A stretch of DNA of 64,000 nt. Origin: Winogradskyella aurantiaca (lineage in GTDB: Bacteria; Bacteroidota; Bacteroidia; Flavobacteriales; Flavobacteriaceae). Position 1 is the stretch's first letter. The number at the start of each line of letters is the position of its first letter. A model generated the notes under the pieces. It was not told where the DNA came from. It did not search any database and saw only the letters and a program-made list of their open reading frames with translations. The stretch is taken from contig NZ_QKTV01000009.1 in assembly GCF_003362725.1 (NCBI RefSeq), positions 1 through 64,000 of the forward strand, given 5' to 3'. Positions 1-9,446 of this stretch are shown here, in pieces. A program made the position numbers and the translations under genes.

Positions 1-1
1 C

Positions 2-109
2 TTAAGGTGGTTATAGCGACGGGGCTCACCTCTTACCATTCCGAACAGAGTAGTTAAGCCCGTTAGCGCCGATGGTACTGCACTCGTGGGAGAGTAGGTC
101 GCCGCCTTT
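2..109 (+). rRNA. rrf: 5S ribosomal RNA
   Basis: The sequence has the 5S core (a CCGAACAG-type loop, then GTAGTTAAG and GATGGTACTGC) and a closing helix in which bases 4-10 pair with 102-108. The length of about 108 nt is normal. It sits at the left edge, so the 16S and 23S genes presumably lie upstream, outside the window. A rho-independent terminator follows within a few bases, so this is the end of an rRNA operon. The exact ends are uncertain by 1-3 bases. Confidence 0.95.
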
Positions 110-113
110 TTTG

Positions 114-146
114 AAAACCCTTACTTAACAGTAAGGGTTTTTTTTG
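114..146 (+). terminator. rRNA operon terminator
   Basis: An 11-bp perfect stem (114-124 with 131-141) with a 6-nt loop and a run of T follows the 5S gene immediately. Confidence 0.9.
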
Positions 147-201
147 CTCCTAACTTTAATATTAAGTGAATTATTCTTCAAGTATTATCCGTGATTCTGA
201 T

Positions 202-232
202 TTGATAAATCGCTATCTTCCTGCTACTTTTA
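202..232 (+). promoter_or_regulatory. candidate pta-ackA promoter (-33/-7 type)
   Basis: A TTG at 202-204 is followed after 20 bp by TACTTTTA (225-232), one mismatch from the Bacteroidota -7 consensus TAnnTTTG. Transcription would begin about 40-45 nt before the pta ATG. The remainder of the 5S-pta gap holds nothing recognisable. Confidence 0.4.
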
Positions 233-280
233 AACAGATGTAAAAAATATTCTAAAGCTTGGTATTCAACACAGTAAACT

Positions 281-2380
281 ATGAATAAGGCTATCTATAT
301 TACTTCAAACAGTGCAGAAAGCGGAAAATCTATTTTAACAATTGGACTTATGAACTCATTACTTAGGCATAAACCTAAAGTAGGGTATTTTCGTCCGGTA
401 ATTGATGACACTGTAGACCCTAAAAAAGACAATCATATTAACACGGTACTTTCTTATTTCTCAATTGATGCCCGTTATGAGGATACTTATGGATATACCA
501 TGTCAAATCTCATCCGATTTTGGAACGGTAATAAACGAGAACTCATTTTAAATACCATCATTGAAAAATATAAAAGGATTGAGGATCAGTATGATTTTGT
601 AATTGTTGAAGGCAGTGACTTTTCGCAATTCGGTTCTATAATTGAATTGGATTTGAATATTCTTATTGCTAAGAACTTAGGTATTCCTGTAATTCTAATT
701 TCAAATGTATTTGATGATTCGATAGAGAGAAGTCTTGATAATTTACTATTGACCTATGACTCATTTGATGAAAAGGATGTTAATGTTATTGCTGTAATTG
801 CCAATAAGGCGATGCCAGAACATTTGAGCGAAATCAATTCAAGGTTAGTTAAAATGCTACCTGAGTCTGTAGTGGTGAATACGATTCCAATTAATGAGAA
901 ACTCAAGAATCCAACCATGAAAGAATTATCAGAGGCTATAAAAGCGAATGTGATTTTTGGCGAGGGCTTATTAGATCGACCTACGGGTGACATAAAAATT
1001 GGTGCTATGCAATTGAGCCACTTTTTAGAACACATAACGGATGATGCCGTTATTGTGACTCCAGCGGATCGAGAGGATATTCTTATGGGAAGTTTGCAAG
1101 CTAATATTTCAAGCAACTACCCAAATCTTTCAGGAATTATATTAACGGGAAGTATGAAGCTGTCGGATTCGGTAGAACAATTAATAGATGGTCTTGATAA
1201 AATTATACCGATTATATCTGTAAATGAAGCCACTTTCGACATTGCATCGCAATTGGTGAATGTTAGATCTCACATTTACGCAACGAATAAGGAAAAAATA
1301 AAAATATCAATTGATGTATTTGAATCCAATGTTGATGTTAATGGGTTAATGACACATTTGGAGTCCTATGAGGTTAGTAAGGATATGACCCCAAGAATGT
1401 TTCAGTATTATTTGGTGCAACGAGCCAAGGCAGAGCGAAAGCACATTGTACTTCCAGAGGGAAGTGATGACCGTATTTTAATCGCCGCTTCTAAACTTCA
1501 GCAGCAAGATATTATTGACATTACTATTTTAGGTGAACAAGATAAAGTTGAATCCTCAGTAAAGAGGCTTAATCTTTCCTTTGATTTTAATAAAACCCCC
1601 GTCATTAACCCTGAGGAATCCGAGCATTTCGCTGATTTTACTAATACGCTATATGAACTGAGGAAGCACAAAGGTCTGAGTCCAGCAATGGCTGAAGATT
1701 TGATGATTGATGTTTCCTATTTTGGTACAATGATGGTGTATAAGGGGCTAGCCGATGGTATGGTTTCTGGGGCTGCTCACACCACTGCACATACCATTAA
1801 GCCCGCACTTCAGTTTATTAAAACGAAGCCTGGGTTTTCTGTAGTTTCATCAGTTTTTTTTATGTGTCTAGAAGATAGGGTTTCTGTTTTTGGGGATTGT
1901 GCCATTAACCCAAACCCAACCGCTGAACAGCTATCAGATATTGCTATTGCCTCTGCAGATTCAAGTATGGCATTTGGGATAGATGCCAAAATAGCTATGC
2001 TATCCTATTCTTCAGGTGTATCTGGAAAGGGAGCGGATGTTGAAATTGTAAAAGAAGCAACGGCCATTGTTAAGTCCAAAAGACCAGATCTTAAGGTCGA
2101 AGGACCTATTCAATATGATGCTGCAGTTGATCCTGAGGTTGGAAGAAAGAAGTTACCTGATTCCGAGGTGGCCGGTCAGGCAAGTGTGTTAATATTTCCT
2201 GATTTAAATACGGGAAATAATACATATAAAGCGGTACAAAGAGAAACCGGGGCATTGGCAATTGGTCCAATGTTACAAGGTTTAAATAAACCTATTAATG
2301 ACCTATCTCGTGGATGCACCGTTGAAGACATTTTTAACACTGTGATTATTACAGCCATTCAGGCACAAGACAAAAGCTAA
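281..2380 (+). CDS. pta: phosphate acetyltransferase, long form
   Basis: Converts acetyl-CoA plus phosphate to acetyl phosphate in the cytoplasm. The 699-residue length is that of the long bacterial Pta. The N-terminal third begins with a P-loop-like segment (SNSAESGKS, residues 9-17) typical of the dethiobiotin-synthetase-like domain, followed by a DRTGG-type middle domain around residues 215-330. The C-terminal catalytic PTA_PTB domain starts near residue 370 (RMFQYYLVQRAKAERK, LPEGSDDRI) and ends with the conserved IGPMLQGLNKPINDLSRG. Its stop lies 3 nt before ackA, so the two genes form the acetate-producing, ATP-yielding operon. Confidence 0.96.
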   Translation: MNKAIYITSNSAESGKSILTIGLMNSLLRHKPKVGYFRPVIDDTVDPKKDNHINTVLSYFSIDARYEDTYGYTMSNLIRFWNGNKRELILNTIIEKYKRIEDQYDFVIVEGSDFSQFGSIIELDLNILIAKNLGIPVILISNVFDDSIERSLDNLLLTYDSFDEKDVNVIAVIANKAMPEHLSEINSRLVKMLPESVVVNTIPINEKLKNPTMKELSEAIKANVIFGEGLLDRPTGDIKIGAMQLSHFLEHITDDAVIVTPADREDILMGSLQANISSNYPNLSGIILTGSMKLSDSVEQLIDGLDKIIPIISVNEATFDIASQLVNVRSHIYATNKEKIKISIDVFESNVDVNGLMTHLESYEVSKDMTPRMFQYYLVQRAKAERKHIVLPEGSDDRILIAASKLQQQDIIDITILGEQDKVESSVKRLNLSFDFNKTPVINPEESEHFADFTNTLYELRKHKGLSPAMAEDLMIDVSYFGTMMVYKGLADGMVSGAAHTTAHTIKPALQFIKTKPGFSVVSSVFFMCLEDRVSVFGDCAINPNPTAEQLSDIAIASADSSMAFGIDAKIAMLSYSSGVSGKGADVEIVKEATAIVKSKRPDLKVEGPIQYDAAVDPEVGRKKLPDSEVAGQASVLIFPDLNTGNNTYKAVQRETGALAIGPMLQGLNKPINDLSRGCTVEDIFNTVIITAIQAQDKS

Positions 2381-2383
2381 GAA

Positions 2384-3577
2384 ATGAAGTTATTAGTACT
2401 AAATTCTGGCAGCTCATCATTAAAGTATCAGGTATTTTCAATGCCAGATGAAATGGTTCTGTGTTCAGGTCTTGTTGAGCGTATTGGGTTAGCCGAATCT
2501 AAATTCAAGCATAAATCCGGAACTAATATTTTGGAAAATAGCAAAGGCATAAATGATCATGGCCAGGCCCTAAAGCATGTGGTTGAGCTATTGTTAGATG
2601 ATCAAATGGGTGTTGTATCTTCCATAAATGAGATAAAGGCAGTAGGACATCGCGTTGTTCATGGTGGTTCTTCTTTTAAAAATACCACTGTTATTACTGA
2701 GGAGGTTAAAAAGACTATTAAATCGTTATTTAACCTGGCACCTCTTCACAATCCAGCAAACTTGGACGGTATAAAAGTTGCCGAATCTGTTTTTCCAGAA
2801 GCTCTTCAGGTCGCTGTTTTTGATACGGCTTTTCATCAAACAATTCCACCTAAGGCCTATAAATATGCCATTCCTAATAAGTTTCTAGAAGAACAGCATA
2901 TTCGACTTTATGGATTCCACGGAAGCAGTCACAAGTTCGTGTCTGAGCAGGCTATTAACTATTTAGGATTACCAAATTCCAAAATAATAACGATTCACCT
3001 TGGCAATGGCTGTAGTATGACCGCCATTGAGAATGGTAAAAGCTTAGATCATAGTTTAGGATTCTCGCCGGTTAATGGTTTAATTATGGGAACTAGATCG
3101 GGTGATATCGATCACTCTTTAATTTTCTATTTGGTTAATGTCTTAAAATACAATCTTAATGATGTTAATACCTTATTACAATCTAATAGTGGTTTAGTTG
3201 GACTAACAGGGTTTAGCGATATGAGAGATGTTCAGGAAGAAGCTGAAAAAGGCAACCTCCAATGCCAACTGGCATTAGATATGACATCTTATAGAATTAA
3301 AAAGTATATAGGTGCCTATACTGCTGCAATGAACGGATTGGATGCCATTGTCTTTACAGCCGGAATAGGTGAGAACTCAGCCTTAGTCCGTCAATTGGTA
3401 TGCGAAGGACTAGAGTATTTTGGTATTGAACTGGACCCTTCTAAAAATATAGAACGAACGAAAGAAATTTTGGAAATTAATAGACCGGGATCTCTCGTCA
3501 AAATACTCATCATACCTACTAATGAAGAGCTTGAGATTGCCAAACAGACTTATGCTCTATCTAAACAAAGGGCATAA
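2384..3577 (+). CDS. ackA: acetate kinase
   Basis: Transfers phosphate from acetyl phosphate to ADP, giving acetate and ATP. The 397-residue length is standard. Seen in the sequence: the N-terminal LVLNSGSSSLKYQ phosphate-binding motif, GHRVVHGG, the AVFDTAFH segment, the second signature around RLYGFHGSSHKFV, the adenosine-loop HLGNGCS, and the late GIGENS motif. It is cotranscribed with pta (3-nt gap) and is followed at once by a terminator. Confidence 0.97.
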   Translation: MKLLVLNSGSSSLKYQVFSMPDEMVLCSGLVERIGLAESKFKHKSGTNILENSKGINDHGQALKHVVELLLDDQMGVVSSINEIKAVGHRVVHGGSSFKNTTVITEEVKKTIKSLFNLAPLHNPANLDGIKVAESVFPEALQVAVFDTAFHQTIPPKAYKYAIPNKFLEEQHIRLYGFHGSSHKFVSEQAINYLGLPNSKIITIHLGNGCSMTAIENGKSLDHSLGFSPVNGLIMGTRSGDIDHSLIFYLVNVLKYNLNDVNTLLQSNSGLVGLTGFSDMRDVQEEAEKGNLQCQLALDMTSYRIKKYIGAYTAAMNGLDAIVFTAGIGENSALVRQLVCEGLEYFGIELDPSKNIERTKEILEINRPGSLVKILIIPTNEELEIAKQTYALSKQRA

Positions 3578-3604
3578 AAAAACCGAGATATAATCTCGGT
3601 TTTT
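3578..3604. terminator. bidirectional terminator between ackA and acyl-CoA dehydrogenase gene
   Basis: A-run, CCGAGA/TCTCGG stem with a short AT loop, then a T-run. It abuts the ackA stop codon and lies 20 bp from the stop of the convergent minus-strand gene, so it can terminate both transcripts. Confidence 0.85.
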
Positions 3605-3623
3605 AGGATCATTTTCAATGATT

Positions 3624-4766
3624 TTATCCTTTTATGACTCCTCGAGAGATCACAATTTTCTGTATTTCCGAAGTGCCTTCGTATATCTGAGTGATTTTAG
3701 CATCTCTCATTAGACGTTCTACATGATATTCTTTCACAAAACCATTTCCTCCATGGATTTGTACAGCTTCAACAGTTTGTTCCATGGCAACTTTAGAAGC
3801 ATATAATTTGGCCATGGCACTAGACATGTCATGATTTAAACCTTGGTCTTTTTCCCAGGCGGCTTTCATTACCAATAAACGAGCAGCTTCAATTTCGGTA
3901 TACATGTCGGCTAATTTAAAAGCAATCGCCTGATGGTTACAGATTTCTGTGCCAAATGCTTTCCTTACTTTGGAGTATTCTAAGGCCAATTCATAGGCAC
4001 CTGCAGCAATTCCAAGGGCTTGAGAGGCAATTCCAATTCTTCCACCTGATAGTGTTTTCATGGCAAACTTAAATCCAAAACCATCTTCTCCAATTCTATT
4101 TTCTTTCGGCACCTTTACATCATTAAATTGAAGCGTATGCGTATCACTTCCTCTAATGCCAAGTTTATCTTCTTTTGGACCAATATCAAATCCTGGTGTG
4201 CCTTTTTCAACAATAAAGCAGTTAATTCCTCTATGACCCTTCTCACGATCAGTCTGAGCTATAACAAGGTAAACATCAGAGCGACCTCCGTTTGTAATCC
4301 AGTTCTTAGTGCCGTTGATCACATAATGGTCTCCCATGTCTATGGCCGTAGTCTTTTGTGAGGTAGCATCACTACCAGCTTCAGGCTCACTTAAACAGAA
4401 GGCTCCAACCATTTCACCTGTAGCAAGTTTGGTCAGGTATTTTTGTTTTTGCTCTTCAGTTCCAAATTTTTCAAGACCATAACAGACCAAAGAATTATTC
4501 ACTGAAACAATAACAGATGCTGAGGCATCAATTTTAGATAATTCCTCCATAATAAGTACGTATGATATGGTATCCATACCACTACCGCCATATTTTGGAT
4601 CAACCATGATTCCCATGAATCCTAGCTCTCCCATTTTCTTTACTAGTTCGTCTGGGAAAACTTGTTTCTCATCTCTTTCAATTACACCAGGCAAAAGTTC
4701 TGTTCTTGCAAAATCTCTCGCCGCTTCTTTGATCATTAAATGTTCTTCAGTTAAGCTAAATTCCAT
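3624..4766 (-). CDS. acyl-CoA dehydrogenase (short/medium-chain type)
   Basis: FAD enzyme that introduces the alpha-beta double bond of acyl-CoA in fatty-acid or branched-chain amino-acid breakdown and passes electrons to ETF. The 380-residue length is typical. Signature 1 is visible at 121-136 (AFCLSEPEAGSD) and signature 2 near the C terminus. The catalytic base is Glu363 in IYEGT, the position used by short-chain and butyryl-CoA dehydrogenases rather than isovaleryl-CoA dehydrogenase. It stands alone on the minus strand with its own good promoter. The exact chain-length preference cannot be read from the sequence. Confidence 0.93.
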   Translation of the reverse strand: MEFSLTEEHLMIKEAARDFARTELLPGVIERDEKQVFPDELVKKMGELGFMGIMVDPKYGGSGMDTISYVLIMEELSKIDASASVIVSVNNSLVCYGLEKFGTEEQKQKYLTKLATGEMVGAFCLSEPEAGSDATSQKTTAIDMGDHYVINGTKNWITNGGRSDVYLVIAQTDREKGHRGINCFIVEKGTPGFDIGPKEDKLGIRGSDTHTLQFNDVKVPKENRIGEDGFGFKFAMKTLSGGRIGIASQALGIAAGAYELALEYSKVRKAFGTEICNHQAIAFKLADMYTEIEAARLLVMKAAWEKDQGLNHDMSSAMAKLYASKVAMEQTVEAVQIHGGNGFVKEYHVERLMRDAKITQIYEGTSEIQKIVISRGVIKG

Positions 4767-4801
4767 TGTTGAAAAATTATTGATTTTTTAAAAAAGGTTG
4801 A

Positions 4802-4832
4802 CAAAGATAACTCTTTAATAGGGTATTTTCAA
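4802..4832 (-). promoter_or_regulatory. promoter of acyl-CoA dehydrogenase gene
   Basis: On the minus strand a TTG (4832-4830) is followed after 20 bp by TATCTTTG (4809-4802), a perfect TAnnTTTG -7 element. The predicted start site is about 30 nt before the ATG. It is one of the clearest -33/-7 promoters in the window. Confidence 0.65.
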
Positions 4833-4834
4833 TA

Positions 4835-5929
4835 ATGATTTATATTTTTAATAATATGTTAAAGAATAGGTATAAAGTTATTGGAGTGATGTCAGGTACA
4901 TCTCTTGATGGAATTGACTTTATTTGGTGCGAAATTAGCCTGGAAGATGAATGGAAATTTAAAATTTTGGCCACTGAAACGCGGCCCTATTCCATAGAAT
5001 GGAAAAGCAAACTGGAGAATCTAATTAGTTTAACAGATAAAGAATTGCTCTTAACTGACCAAGACTATACAAGATTATTGTCAAAAGAGATAATCAGTTT
5101 CATTTCTCAACATAACATTTCAGATATTGATTTAATAGCTTCTCATGGTCATACCGCAAGACATTTACCTGATGAAGGGCTAACCTATCAAATTGGCAAT
5201 CTTGATGAATTGGCTGACCTAGTCAACCAAAGGATCGTCTGCGATTTTAGAGTTCAGGATGTCGAATTAAATGGGCAAGGGGCACCGCTGGTACCCATAG
5301 GTGATCAACTCTTTTTTGGTGAATTTGGTTACTGTTTAAACCTGGGCGGCTTCAGTAATGTATCTTTTCAATCCAATGCAGATCGACATGCCTTCGATAT
5401 AAGTCCTGTGAATATCGTCCTCAACTATTGTGCTAATAAAATGGGATTGGAATATGATAAAGATGGTCAATTAGCTGAATCCGGCAATTTAAATAAGTCC
5501 CTCTTGGAACAGCTTAATAATCTGGAATATTATAAACAATCATGGCCTAAATCTTTGGGTAAAGAATGGGTTGATGCGGTCGTATTACCATTAATTAGAT
5601 CGTATAATCTAAAAGTTGAAGATGTATTAAAAACGTTTGTAGAACACATTGCTATTCAAGTTAAATCCACCATTGATCCTGGAACTACAGTTCTTGTAAC
5701 TGGAGGAGGTGCCTTTAATAGCTTTTTAATGAAGCGAATTAGAAATGGCTCACAAGCTAGTTTTATCCTGCCAGAAAAGGAAATTATTGAATATAAGGAG
5801 GCTTTAATATTTGCCTTGCTTGGTGTCTTAAAAATCCGGAATGAGATCAATTGTTTGAGTTCTGTTACAGGTGCAAGCCGTGATCATTCTTCGGGGAGGA
5901 TTATTGAACCAAAAATAGTGATTACTTAA
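4835..5929 (+). CDS. anmK: anhydro-N-acetylmuramic acid kinase
   Basis: Cleaves and phosphorylates 1,6-anhydro-MurNAc to MurNAc-6-phosphate, so that murein turnover products can be recycled. The 364-residue length is right for the family. The ATP-binding motif VMSGTSLDG is at 18-26. Further family blocks are SHGHTARH, DFRVQDVELNGQGAPLVP (with the catalytic Asp region), LNLGGFSN and DISPVN, and a late TGGGAFN phosphate-binding segment. The ATG at 4835 gives a short extra N terminus; the second Met (4856) is an equally good start. Divergent from the acyl-CoA dehydrogenase gene. Confidence 0.93.
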   Translation: MIYIFNNMLKNRYKVIGVMSGTSLDGIDFIWCEISLEDEWKFKILATETRPYSIEWKSKLENLISLTDKELLLTDQDYTRLLSKEIISFISQHNISDIDLIASHGHTARHLPDEGLTYQIGNLDELADLVNQRIVCDFRVQDVELNGQGAPLVPIGDQLFFGEFGYCLNLGGFSNVSFQSNADRHAFDISPVNIVLNYCANKMGLEYDKDGQLAESGNLNKSLLEQLNNLEYYKQSWPKSLGKEWVDAVVLPLIRSYNLKVEDVLKTFVEHIAIQVKSTIDPGTTVLVTGGGAFNSFLMKRIRNGSQASFILPEKEIIEYKEALIFALLGVLKIRNEINCLSSVTGASRDHSSGRIIEPKIVIT

Positions 5930-5950
5930 CCTATGAGAATAAGAGTTTGT

Positions 5951-5958
5951 TATATTTG
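5951..5958 (+). promoter_or_regulatory. candidate nhaD promoter -7 element
   Basis: TATATTTG matches TAnnTTTG exactly, 21 bp after the anmK stop. It implies a leader of roughly 80 nt before nhaD. No clear -33 TTG is seen at the expected spacing. Confidence 0.45.
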
Positions 5959-6044
5959 TTTAACTACAATGCTTACAAGAATTGAAGAACTTCTATTCCG
6001 TATTCATAATTATCACTAACTAAGGCTAACTTAATCAGAACCAT

Positions 6045-7436
6045 ATGGAAACCATTATTGTATTAGTATTTATTGCTGGCTATTTGGCCATTACCTTGGA
6101 ACACAGTATTAAAATAGACAAGCTAATACCTGCGTTGGTCATGATGGCAATAAGTTGGGCACTAATCTCACTTGGTATTGATGCCTTTCCACGTTGGTTT
6201 GATTCTGGTGAGCATGCACTATTAGAGAACTTTGGGGCCTTAGGACATGAAGATAAGATGCACCTTATGGAAGAAACCTTGTTGCATCACCTAGGAAAGA
6301 CTGCTGAAATACTTGTGTTTCTATTAGGGGCCATGACCATTGTTGAAATCATAGATTATTTTGATGGATTCTCAACCATTAAGGCCGCAGTAAAGTTCAA
6401 AAGTAGACGCAAAATACTATGGTTGTTTTCTATTTTGGCCTTTTTTCTTTCTGCTATTATAGATAATCTTACGGCCACAATTGTTCTAATTTCCATATTA
6501 CAGAAAATTGTTAAGGATAGAGATATTAGAATCTGGTATGCGGGATTAATAATTATCGCCGCCAATGCCGGTGGTGCATGGTCACCGATTGGTGACGTTA
6601 CTACAACCATGTTATGGATTGGCAATAAAGTATCTACCCAATATCTCATAGTTTATCTATTTATTCCTTCTGTTCTCTGTATGGTAGTGCCATCTGTAAT
6701 TGCTTCTTTCTTACCTCCATTTAGAGGGGAACTCGAGTTAGTAGAATCAGACAATAAATCTGTAAATAAATACAGTTCAACAATGTTGTTCCTTGGTTTG
6801 GGCGCCATTGTTTTCGTTCCAATTTTTAAGGTATTGACGCACTTACCTCCATACGTGGGGATGATGCTGTCATTGGGTGTTGTGGCTACTTTTGCTGAAA
6901 TATATACGAGTTCAAGATTTACAATGTCTCAGGTAGATTCAGGACAAAGTGTTGCTCACGAACATCATAGTCCTGTACATAGATCCTTGTCACGAATTGA
7001 AATGCCAAGTATTCTGTTTTTCCTTGGAATATTAATGGCAGTAGCTGCACTAGAATCGTTAGGGATCTTATTTGGATTTGCAGATTCCTTACAAGAAACG
7101 ATGCCAATGATGGGTACAGAGTTAGATCCAAATGGGGTATCTGACTTGGTGGTATTATTGCTTGGTGTAGGCTCAGCAGTAATTGATAATGTACCACTGG
7201 TCGCTGCAAGTTTAGGTATGTTCTCTGAACCTCTAGATAATGAGCTTTGGCACTTTATCGCCTACTCTGCTGGAACAGGTGGAAGTATGTTGATTATTGG
7301 ATCTGCAGCTGGAGTAGTAGCCATGGGAATGGAAAAAATCGACTTCTTTTGGTACCTGCGAAAAATATCCTGGTTGGCCCTTGTTGGTTTTATGGCTGGG
7401 GCGGTAGCCTTCATGGTTACACGATCAATATTCTAA
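6045..7436 (+). CDS. nhaD: NhaD-family sodium:proton antiporter
   Basis: Inner-membrane antiporter exporting Na+ (or Li+) in exchange for protons; common in marine and halophilic bacteria. The 463-residue protein has about 11-13 hydrophobic segments. It carries the two inverted-repeat signature loops of the ion transporter superfamily: IDNLTATIVLISIL followed by NAGGAWSPIGDVTT in the first half, and IDNVPLVAASLGMF followed by GTGGSMLIIGSAAG in the second. The conserved Asp residues in both ID-N loops are present. It is probably transcribed alone. Confidence 0.92.
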   Translation: METIIVLVFIAGYLAITLEHSIKIDKLIPALVMMAISWALISLGIDAFPRWFDSGEHALLENFGALGHEDKMHLMEETLLHHLGKTAEILVFLLGAMTIVEIIDYFDGFSTIKAAVKFKSRRKILWLFSILAFFLSAIIDNLTATIVLISILQKIVKDRDIRIWYAGLIIIAANAGGAWSPIGDVTTTMLWIGNKVSTQYLIVYLFIPSVLCMVVPSVIASFLPPFRGELELVESDNKSVNKYSSTMLFLGLGAIVFVPIFKVLTHLPPYVGMMLSLGVVATFAEIYTSSRFTMSQVDSGQSVAHEHHSPVHRSLSRIEMPSILFFLGILMAVAALESLGILFGFADSLQETMPMMGTELDPNGVSDLVVLLLGVGSAVIDNVPLVAASLGMFSEPLDNELWHFIAYSAGTGGSMLIIGSAAGVVAMGMEKIDFFWYLRKISWLALVGFMAGAVAFMVTRSIF

Positions 7437-7504
7437 GTTGATATACTTAAGAATTTATTCTTACGTTATTAAGTTAATTTAAAGAAACAACCCAAATTTA
7501 TTAT

Positions 7505-8200
7505 ATGTTATTACTGAATACGCTTCAGGAAGATGTTCAAGCGCTAAATAGCGAAGAGTCTGTTGAAAAGACACTTTCCATTATTGAACTTATAGGCAGT
7601 GGAGGAACCGCTGGAATAGTTATCATTGGGATTTTATTTGTCCTTATGGTAGTAGCCATTTATATCTATTTTGAGAGACTTTTTACGATAAAAGCAGCTT
7701 CGAAAGTCGACTCCAATTTTATGAATCAGATTAAAGATCATGTTAGTCATGGCAAAATTGAAAGTGCACAATTGTTATGTGCTCAAGTTAATTCTCCAGT
7801 GTCGAGGCTCATTGGTAAAGGAATTTCACGCATTGGCAAACCCTTGGATGATATAAACACCGCTATTGAAAACGCCGGACGACTAGAGGTATATGAACTA
7901 GAGAAAAATGTCAGCGTTTTAGCAACTATCTCAGGTGCAGCCCCAATGATTGGTTTCTTGGGAACTGTAATAGGGATGATCTTATCTATTTTTGAAATAG
8001 CCAATTCTGGAGGTCAAATAGATATAAAACTCCTGGCCGATGGATTGTATACAGCGATGACTACTACTGTTGGTGGTTTAATTGTGGGAATTGTGGCTTA
8101 CATAGCCTACAATCATTTGGTAGTAAGAACCAATAAGGTTGTTTATCAAATGGAAGCGAACTCGGTTGAGTTTTTAGACCATCTAAATGAGCCCATCTAA
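7505..8200 (+). CDS. exbB: MotA/TolQ/ExbB proton channel protein
   Basis: Inner-membrane component of the proton-motive-force motor that energises TonB-dependent outer-membrane transport. The 231 residues contain a TM helix near 38-60, a cytoplasmic loop, and two further TM segments near 135-165 and 180-205. The family block AAPMIGFLGTVIGMILSIFEIA and the AMTTTVGGLIVGI helix with its conserved Thr residues are present. The stop overlaps the exbD start by one base (TAATG), indicating translational coupling. Confidence 0.93.
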   Translation: MLLLNTLQEDVQALNSEESVEKTLSIIELIGSGGTAGIVIIGILFVLMVVAIYIYFERLFTIKAASKVDSNFMNQIKDHVSHGKIESAQLLCAQVNSPVSRLIGKGISRIGKPLDDINTAIENAGRLEVYELEKNVSVLATISGAAPMIGFLGTVIGMILSIFEIANSGGQIDIKLLADGLYTAMTTTVGGLIVGIVAYIAYNHLVVRTNKVVYQMEANSVEFLDHLNEPI

Positions 8201-8592
8201 TGAATATTCGAGGAAGAAATAAAGTAACTCCGGAATTTAATATGTCTTCCATGACAGATATTGTATTCCTGTTACTCGTATTTTTTATGCTGGCTTCTAC
8301 ATTGGTAACTACTAGCGCTATAGATATTATACTTCCAAAAGCGAGTGGAAAAACTGAAAATAAAAGGTCAGTTTCAGTAAGTATTAAGAAGGATCTAACT
8401 TATTATATTGATCAAAAACGTGTTGGTGTCGCCTCTTTAGAGCGTCAACTTGTAGATGCTTTATCGTCACAGGATCAACCAACCATTGTTTTAAGGGCCG
8501 AGGAATCTGTCCCTGTTGAGAATGTAGTTAAGGTTATGGATATTGCCAATAGGAACAAATTCAAAGTTATACTTGCTGTACGACCAAATTAG
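8200..8592 (+). CDS. exbD: ExbD/TolR-type biopolymer transport protein
   Basis: Partner of ExbB. The 130-residue protein has one N-terminal TM helix (about 15-38) that carries the functional Asp in MTDIVFLLLVFFML, and a periplasmic C-terminal domain (KKDLTYYIDQK, ending VILAVRPN). The length and topology are standard. Starts one base before the exbB stop ends and is followed after 3 nt by the TonB-like gene. Confidence 0.93.
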   Translation: MNIRGRNKVTPEFNMSSMTDIVFLLLVFFMLASTLVTTSAIDIILPKASGKTENKRSVSVSIKKDLTYYIDQKRVGVASLERQLVDALSSQDQPTIVLRAEESVPVENVVKVMDIANRNKFKVILAVRPN

Positions 8593-8595
8593 TAT

Positions 8596-9444
8596 ATGAA
8601 GTATTTGGAGACCAAACACGAACGAAATTCAGCTAAGATCACCACTCTTATAGTGATTATAGTATTACTGTTGTTATTTGTGGTTGGACCACCTTATATG
8701 GATCCTCCTTTGGAGTATGGTGTTGCTGTTAATTTTGGAACCAGTAATGTTGGCAGCGGTTCTAAGCCAAAAGCACAACCCGTCAAGGCACCTGTTAAAA
8801 AACCTATTGAGCAATCACAGCCCAAACCTGCTGAACCTCAAAAAGTACAGGAAATGCCTAAAGCGGAAGATGTACTTACCAATGAAACTGCTGAGAGCAT
8901 TGCTATAAAAAAACAGAAAGAGGCCGAGGCGAAGGCTAAGGCAGAAGCAGAGCGTATTGAGCGTGAAAAGCGTGAAGCTGAAGAACGGAGATTGCAGGAG
9001 GAGGCTGAGAAACGTAAAAAACTGGATAACCTAATAGGTGGGGTTAAAAATTCCACAAGTGCAGATGAGGGTGGTGAAGGTCCTGACAACAGTGCTGGCA
9101 ACAAGGGACAGCTTAATGGCGACCCATATGCTCCGAGTTATTTTGGGGGAGCAGGACCTGGTAAAGGAGGAGTGGGATATGGACTCAATGGTCGAGGTAG
9201 ACCTCAGAAACAGATATTTAAGCAAGACTGTAATGAGTACGGCATTGTAGTCGTTAGAATTAAGGTAAATCGAAATGGGCAGGTGATAAGTGCTGAGACA
9301 GGAATTAAAGGAACAACAAATTCCCATCCCTGTCTAATAGATCCAGCCAGAAAGATAGCGCTATCTCATAAATGGCCAGCAGATTCAAAGGCACCAGCTG
9401 AACAGGTTGGTTTTGTAAGTATCAACTTTGACGTTTCTCAATAA
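8596..9444 (+). CDS. TonB/TolA-like energy transducer
   Basis: Single-pass inner-membrane protein expected to span the periplasm and transmit ExbBD force to the outer membrane. The 282 residues hold a TM helix at about 17-34, a Pro/Lys-rich segment (50-90), a highly charged Ala/Glu/Lys/Arg coiled coil (about 100-145), a Gly-rich hinge (about 155-205), and a compact C-terminal domain (about 210-282) with two Cys and the VVVRIKVNRNGQV strand typical of TonB C-terminal folds. The TolA-like coiled coil leaves open whether it serves Ton or Tol. Ends 2 nt before folC. Confidence 0.85.
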   Translation: MKYLETKHERNSAKITTLIVIIVLLLLFVVGPPYMDPPLEYGVAVNFGTSNVGSGSKPKAQPVKAPVKKPIEQSQPKPAEPQKVQEMPKAEDVLTNETAESIAIKKQKEAEAKAKAEAERIEREKREAEERRLQEEAEKRKKLDNLIGGVKNSTSADEGGEGPDNSAGNKGQLNGDPYAPSYFGGAGPGKGGVGYGLNGRGRPQKQIFKQDCNEYGIVVVRIKVNRNGQVISAETGIKGTTNSHPCLIDPARKIALSHKWPADSKAPAEQVGFVSINFDVSQ

Positions 9445-9446
9445 TA

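Noticed and set aside
7247-7441. Frame within the 3' end of nhaD
   Set aside because: Out-of-frame shadow of the NhaD coding sequence with no motif or start signal.
7450-7463. AAGAATTTATTCTT hairpin between nhaD and exbB as a terminator
   Set aside because: Stem of only five A-T-rich pairs with no T-run; too weak.
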